From: Alistipes timonensis JC136
GTDB lineage: Bacteria > Bacteroidota > Bacteroidia > Bacteroidales > Rikenellaceae
Direction of reading: 5' to 3'
Assembly: GCF_900107675.1 (NCBI RefSeq)
Contig: NZ_FNRI01000010.1
Coordinates: forward strand, 1 to 64,000
Length of the DNA: 64,000 nt
Shown piece by piece: positions 60,525 to 64,000 of the stretch. Position 1 is the stretch's first letter. Every line of letters starts with the position of its first letter. Below the pieces are notes generated by a model that did no database searches, had not been told where the DNA came from, and saw only the letters and a list, made by a program, of their open reading frames with translations. The position numbers and the translations under genes are program-made.

Positions 60525-60560
60525 ATGTAACGACTAGATTCATAAGGTCGTTACATTTTT
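60525..60560 (+). terminator. Terminator-like hairpin after the HTH gene
   Basis: ATGTAACGAC / GTCGTTACAT is a perfect 10-bp stem with a 12-base loop, followed by TTTTGC. The stem is less GC-rich than others in the window. Confidence 0.65.
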
Positions 60561-60918
60561 GCATAGGATAGTAGGTAACAAAAAGGCAACGGTTTGTTTT
60601 CAGTCTGTTGCGCTGAAATACCGCGTTTCAAAGAACCTTTTGCAAAATACGGAAAATTTTCGCGATAGGTAAATTATACTGAAAAGCATCAAGGGTAATA
60701 AAATTAAGTAATATTCTTTATAGCAAAATAACAACTGAGACGATTACAAAGTGCTGAACCTTGTACTCGTCTTTTGTTTTTATTTAAGATGAATAAAATA
60801 TATCGATGATAAAATGGCAAGTCAATATATTATTAAATCTAAGAATCTTTCGATATAATTTTTCTTTCAGATATAGATGTCAAAAAAATCTATATTTTTA
60901 TGATGACATTTGGCAATT
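60561..60918. other. AT-rich gene-free stretch
   Basis: About 360 bases without a credible frame. Strongly AT-rich near 60780-60900, unlike most gaps in the window. TATATTTT near 60891 could be the -7 box of the next gene. No repeat of family A or B is present. Confidence 0.6.
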
Positions 60919-62580
60919 ATGAAATACTTATTATCTTTTTTAACAGGTTTTCTTCTATGTGGCTGTGGCAGCAACAGGCAAATCGAGCAAGAATTGTCTA
61001 TTGCGACAAGATTGTTACGCATCGAACCGGACAGCTCGTTGCGCATCATCGAGAACATTGACCCCGACCGGATTCTGCGGCGCAGCACGCGGGCAAAATA
61101 CGCACTCTTGTATTCCGCGGCACTCGATAAAAATTATGTGGATGCCGATGATGATTCGCTGATACGCATTGCATACCGGTATTACGACAACCGGATTTGT
61201 TCGGATTCGGTGAAGTTTCTGATTAACTATCACTATGGGCGAATCTATCAAAACGGCGACGATTATCAGGAAGCTATGCGCTATTATCTGACTGCGGAAA
61301 AATACGCGTTCGCGGCGCATAAGAATTATTACCTGGGTTTGGTATACTCCCGTATCGGGGAGGTCTATTCCGAGCAGATGAATTTTAACGGAGCGCTGGA
61401 ATATTATCAGAATGCTTATGGCGCTTGGGAAAAACTACGCAATCCCGCGTTTATGAATAATGCGACACTTAATATCGCTAATGCCTATTCCAGTTTGGGC
61501 GATAACGCCAATGCCGTAAAATACTATTCGCAAGCTCTGCAAGCAGCCGCACAGCAGGAAGATAACGATATGGTTATTGCTTGTTTAAGCAATTTGGGGG
61601 ATATTTATGTAAATGAGGGCGATTATCCAAAAGCCTTGCAGGCCGTAAAGGAAATTGAGCGGACCGCTCCAGATGGTCTGTCAATTTATCAATATAGAGT
61701 ATTGGCCAAAGTCTATTATCTGCAACACAAGATAGACAGCGCACGATATTATTTCAATATCGCTTCGGAGTTGGCGGAGGATGTTCGGGACGATGCACAA
61801 CTGGCATATCTATCTATTCAAATTGAATTGGCATCCGGAAATTCAGAGGAAGCAGCCAATTCGATCAATGAATATATCTGGTTGAGCGATTCCGTATCCC
61901 GCATGGTGGTATCTCAATCAGCAACCGCCGCCGAGGGAAAATATTATAAAGAGCAAACTGCTTTTGCGAGTTACCGCCTGAAAGTACGAACTTACTTTGA
62001 ATATATTGTCGGACTGCTGATCTGCACCGTCGCAATTTTCCTGATCTACTACTATCAGGAACGCATGAAACGAAAACAGCAGCAGGTTGAACGCTACATG
62101 TTGGCCGTTGACAGCATCCGGGCATCAAAAAACCGCATCCTCGAACATCTTGCCGTCAAGGAGGGACAGGAGGTGCAACTTAAAGAATTGGTGTTGTCCC
62201 GCTTCGAGTTCCTCGACCAACTCGGCCGGGCGTTCTATGAACGGAACAATACAAAAGCCCAGCAGGAGGTTATTTACAAACAGGTGAAAAACTTCTTTAC
62301 GAACCTTGCATCCAATCCCGCGACAAAAAAAGAATTGGAGGAGATCGTAAACACGGTAAATGACAATATCATCGTGAAACTGCGGAAGCAGTTCCCGAAA
62401 TTCAAACCTGCGGATATGGATTTGCTATGTTACATCTACGCCGGATTCTCGGCGCAAATCATCAGCGTTATAATCGGCGATTCGGTATCGAATGTCTACA
62501 ACCGCAAATCAAGATTGAAAGCCCGAATTGCGGCATCGGATTCGGCCGAAAAGGACTTTTTCATCCAGAAAATGCAATAA
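60919..62580 (+). CDS. TPR-membrane-HTH protein, putative trans-envelope regulator
   Basis: The 553-residue protein starts with a lipoprotein-like signal (MKYLLSFLTGFLLCGC). A run of tetratricopeptide repeats follows (about 90-330: YYLGLVYSRIGEVYSEQMNFNGALEYYQNAY, ATLNIANAYSSLGDNANAVKYYSQAL, ACLSNLGDIYVNEGDYPKAL). One transmembrane helix comes next (about 360-380, YIVGLLICTVAIFLIYYY), then a coiled coil. The cytoplasmic C-terminal segment has a LuxR-like HTH pattern (FKPADMDLLCYIYAGFSAQIISVIIGDSVSNVYNRKSRLKAR). This layout is common in Bacteroidota regulators of surface genes: the periplasmic TPR part senses, the HTH part acts on DNA. ATG 60919 is preferred over TTG 60910. A DUF3244 gene follows. 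Confidence 0.85.
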   Translation: MKYLLSFLTGFLLCGCGSNRQIEQELSIATRLLRIEPDSSLRIIENIDPDRILRRSTRAKYALLYSAALDKNYVDADDDSLIRIAYRYYDNRICSDSVKFLINYHYGRIYQNGDDYQEAMRYYLTAEKYAFAAHKNYYLGLVYSRIGEVYSEQMNFNGALEYYQNAYGAWEKLRNPAFMNNATLNIANAYSSLGDNANAVKYYSQALQAAAQQEDNDMVIACLSNLGDIYVNEGDYPKALQAVKEIERTAPDGLSIYQYRVLAKVYYLQHKIDSARYYFNIASELAEDVRDDAQLAYLSIQIELASGNSEEAANSINEYIWLSDSVSRMVVSQSATAAEGKYYKEQTAFASYRLKVRTYFEYIVGLLICTVAIFLIYYYQERMKRKQQQVERYMLAVDSIRASKNRILEHLAVKEGQEVQLKELVLSRFEFLDQLGRAFYERNNTKAQQEVIYKQVKNFFTNLASNPATKKELEEIVNTVNDNIIVKLRKQFPKFKPADMDLLCYIYAGFSAQIISVIIGDSVSNVYNRKSRLKARIAASDSAEKDFFIQKMQ

Positions 62581-62770
62581 CATTCTGATTATCAAACAAA
62601 TCCCTCCCCTACTGAATAAACCTTCAAAATATAACACATAACAATCTGGCTTTCAGGTGATTATTGTGTGTATTATAAAAACTGCGAGATTTATGCAATT
62701 CTCGCAACTTCTATTTCTATGTATATCAACCATTTATCGACTTCATGTGATAGATTTTATCGGCGCTGAT

Positions 62771-62804
62771 TTTGCTATCGGAAGAAACCGAAAGCCTAAC
62801 TTTG
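62771..62804 (+). promoter_or_regulatory. Promoter for the DUF3244-lipoprotein genes
   Basis: TTTG (62771-62774), 22 bases, then TAACTTTG (62797-62804), 28 bases before the start codon. The spacing is slightly long, which would suit a promoter needing an activator. The rest of the 252-base gap (62581-62832) shows no gene. Confidence 0.6.
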
Positions 62805-62832
62805 CTATTGTCTAACCCACATATCTTATCAC

Positions 62833-63216
62833 ATGAAAAAATTACTTTTATTACTTGTGCTGTGTTGCATCGGAGCCGGAATTTGCTTTGAAGCGTATGC
62901 AAATCGGAAACGGCCGAAAACCACGTCCGTTTATCTGGAAAAGAAAATGACGGTTAAAGGTCCGCGCAGCGTCATGCCGCCGATTAATGCGGTGCTTTCT
63001 CCGGATGGCAACACCATTACGCTCCACTCTCCGGAGAATTGCGACCGAGCATTCGTTACGATCTCCGGCAATGGAACCTATCTTACGGAAATGGTGAATT
63101 TCGGGGATCAGACTGCGACACTCGACGTGTCGGACCTCGACTGCGGGGTTTATCTGATTACCGTCGAATATGAAAACGGTACGATTTACACCGGACAGAT
63201 CGAGTTTACCGAATAA
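62833..63216 (+). CDS. DUF3244-type small secreted protein
   Basis: The 127-residue protein has a signal peptide (about 1-23, ending YA) and a mature beta-rich part. The strands resemble a small immunoglobulin-like or T9SS-tail-like fold: NAVLSPDGNTITLHSPENCDRAFVTISG, then TATLDVSDLDCGVYLITVEYENGTIYTGQIEF. This matches the DUF3244 group of Bacteroidales, often found beside TPR-HTH regulators. Function is unknown. Location is periplasm or surface. It is first in a likely two-gene operon. Confidence 0.78.
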   Translation: MKKLLLLLVLCCIGAGICFEAYANRKRPKTTSVYLEKKMTVKGPRSVMPPINAVLSPDGNTITLHSPENCDRAFVTISGNGTYLTEMVNFGDQTATLDVSDLDCGVYLITVEYENGTIYTGQIEFTE

Positions 63217-63240
63217 TTTCTTAGATTTACCTTTAAAATT

Positions 63241-64000
63241 ATGATTATGAAACATATTTCTATCGTTTTACTGGCAGGTCTTGCGGCTGTCGCTTTTGCC
63301 TGCACGAAAGAAACGACCCCTGAACAGACAGCACCGGAACCGCAGGAAATGGGCGTCGGGGGTGATATTGTCTGCATTGACGGCACACTGCATTTTTCAT
63401 CAGGTGAAGTTTGCCTGAACACTTTGGAATCGCTGACTTCGGAAGAATCTCTGCACGCTTTCGAGAAAGCGCATAATTTCACCTCGTGGCGTTCGTTCAC
63501 GGATGGTATGTTGGATGATATTATCGCCTGTGAAACTCCGGAGGAGTACCAAGCGGTTCTTGAAACCTGCGCAGGCTATCTTAAAATGGATAATGACCGC
63601 CTGATGCCTGTTATTACTTCTGTCGGTTATGCCAGCATTGCCGACATTAATGGAGTTTTTTATGTCGGTGATGTCAAACATACCGTGAACGCGGAATCCG
63701 TAACTATCGAGAAGACCGATGCAAAAACAAGGGCTGTTGAAGTTGAAGAAATAGGATATGTTGCGCCTGTATTCGATGAAACCCAGACCAGAGGAGAGAT
63801 TTCGCAGAAGTATACGGATCGCCGTCGTGAAACAAAAAAGTACAAAGTTTTCTCTCGCACCAACGTATTGCGTCACTCTGCTGTGCAAGAGGTAAATGGA
63901 CAGAAATACTATAACACCTCCTTTGCTATTCAGGTGCATGTTTCGGGACAAAAGAAGAAGACCCTGATAGGATGGAATACATACAATGACCGCTTTTATA
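63241..64000 (+). CDS. Lipoprotein of unknown function, 3' end beyond the window
   Basis: At least 253 residues, open to the window end. The start MIMKHISIVLLAGLAAVAFAC gives a lipoprotein signal with Cys21 (Met3, position 63247, is an alternative start). Then an acidic spacer (TKETTPEQTAPEPQEM), a conserved-looking region (DIVCIDGTLHFSSGEVCLNTLESLTSEESLHAFEKAHNF) and a basic C-terminal part (YTDRRRETKKYKVFSRTNVLRH). It resembles lipoproteins annotated DUF4848 in Bacteroidales, but I am not sure of that. It lies 24 bases after the DUF3244 gene, in one operon. Confidence 0.8.
   Translation, partial: MIMKHISIVLLAGLAAVAFACTKETTPEQTAPEPQEMGVGGDIVCIDGTLHFSSGEVCLNTLESLTSEESLHAFEKAHNFTSWRSFTDGMLDDIIACETPEEYQAVLETCAGYLKMDNDRLMPVITSVGYASIADINGVFYVGDVKHTVNAESVTIEKTDAKTRAVEVEEIGYVAPVFDETQTRGEISQKYTDRRRETKKYKVFSRTNVLRHSAVQEVNGQKYYNTSFAIQVHVSGQKKKTLIGWNTYNDRFY

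Overview
The window comes from a high-GC member of the Bacteroidota, most likely Alistipes or a close Rikenellaceae relative. The supporting evidence is a SusC/SusD pair, a fused MurF-Alr enzyme, DUF2723, DUF1343/NamZ, DUF3244 and LptD-like proteins, GC-rich codon use, and promoters that repeatedly match the Bacteroidota consensus (TTTG, about 19 nt, TAnnTTTG) without Shine-Dalgarno sites. The genus is inferred from gene content and was not checked by a search.

Layout. 1-4.7 kb: a SusC/SusD nutrient-uptake pair whose SusC signal-peptide codons contain a run of nine G. 4.8-7.4 kb: a diiron flavoprotein (oxygen/NO reductase type) and UDP-glucose dehydrogenase. 7.4-10.2 kb: beta subunit of a sodium-pumping decarboxylase with a small membrane partner, a secreted orphan protein and a YhcH-family protein. 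10.3-11.8 kb: aspartase. 11.8-16.0 kb: EEP-family protein, rhomboid protease, MutL and a small membrane protein. 16.2-18.0 kb: dnaJ and grpE. 18.1-26.1 kb: a minus-strand cell-wall and DNA-maintenance run (amidase, MlaD-like, mutS2, murF-alr, rsmI). 26.2-31.3 kb: LptD-like protein, ferredoxin-nitroreductase and nucleoside permease. 31.4-33.0 kb: tRNA-Gln, a short independent transcript with a 13-codon ORF, and a convergent HTH regulator. 33.0-37.4 kb: two tandem M3 lipoprotein peptidases. 37.5-43.9 kb: rsmE, a two-gene chromate-type transporter, DUF4405, AraC regulator, small membrane protein, rRNA methyltransferase and U32 protein. 43.9-46.1 kb: serS, ferredoxin and sugar acetyltransferase. 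46.1-46.8 kb: a GIY-YIG nuclease gene bracketed by palindromic repeats. 46.8-53.7 kb: NamZ, prfB, cytidylate-kinase-like gene, MATE pump, cysS and VanX-like dipeptidase. 53.7-59.8 kb: DEAD-box helicase, DUF2723 membrane protein and asnA. 60-64 kb: a visibly more AT-rich segment with a small HTH regulator, a TPR/membrane/HTH regulator, a DUF3244 protein and an incomplete lipoprotein gene.

Most genes are housekeeping: translation and rRNA modification, cell wall, repair, chaperones, and outer-membrane biogenesis and uptake. Most of the unexplained structure is between genes. One family of small covarying hairpins abuts stop codons. A second, MITE-like repeat family surrounds the GIY-YIG gene. 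A promoter-to-terminator unit of about 147 nt near 31.8 kb looks like a small RNA or tiny mRNA. The AT-rich right end looks acquired. No rRNA operon, CRISPR array, insertion-sequence transposase or prophage was seen.
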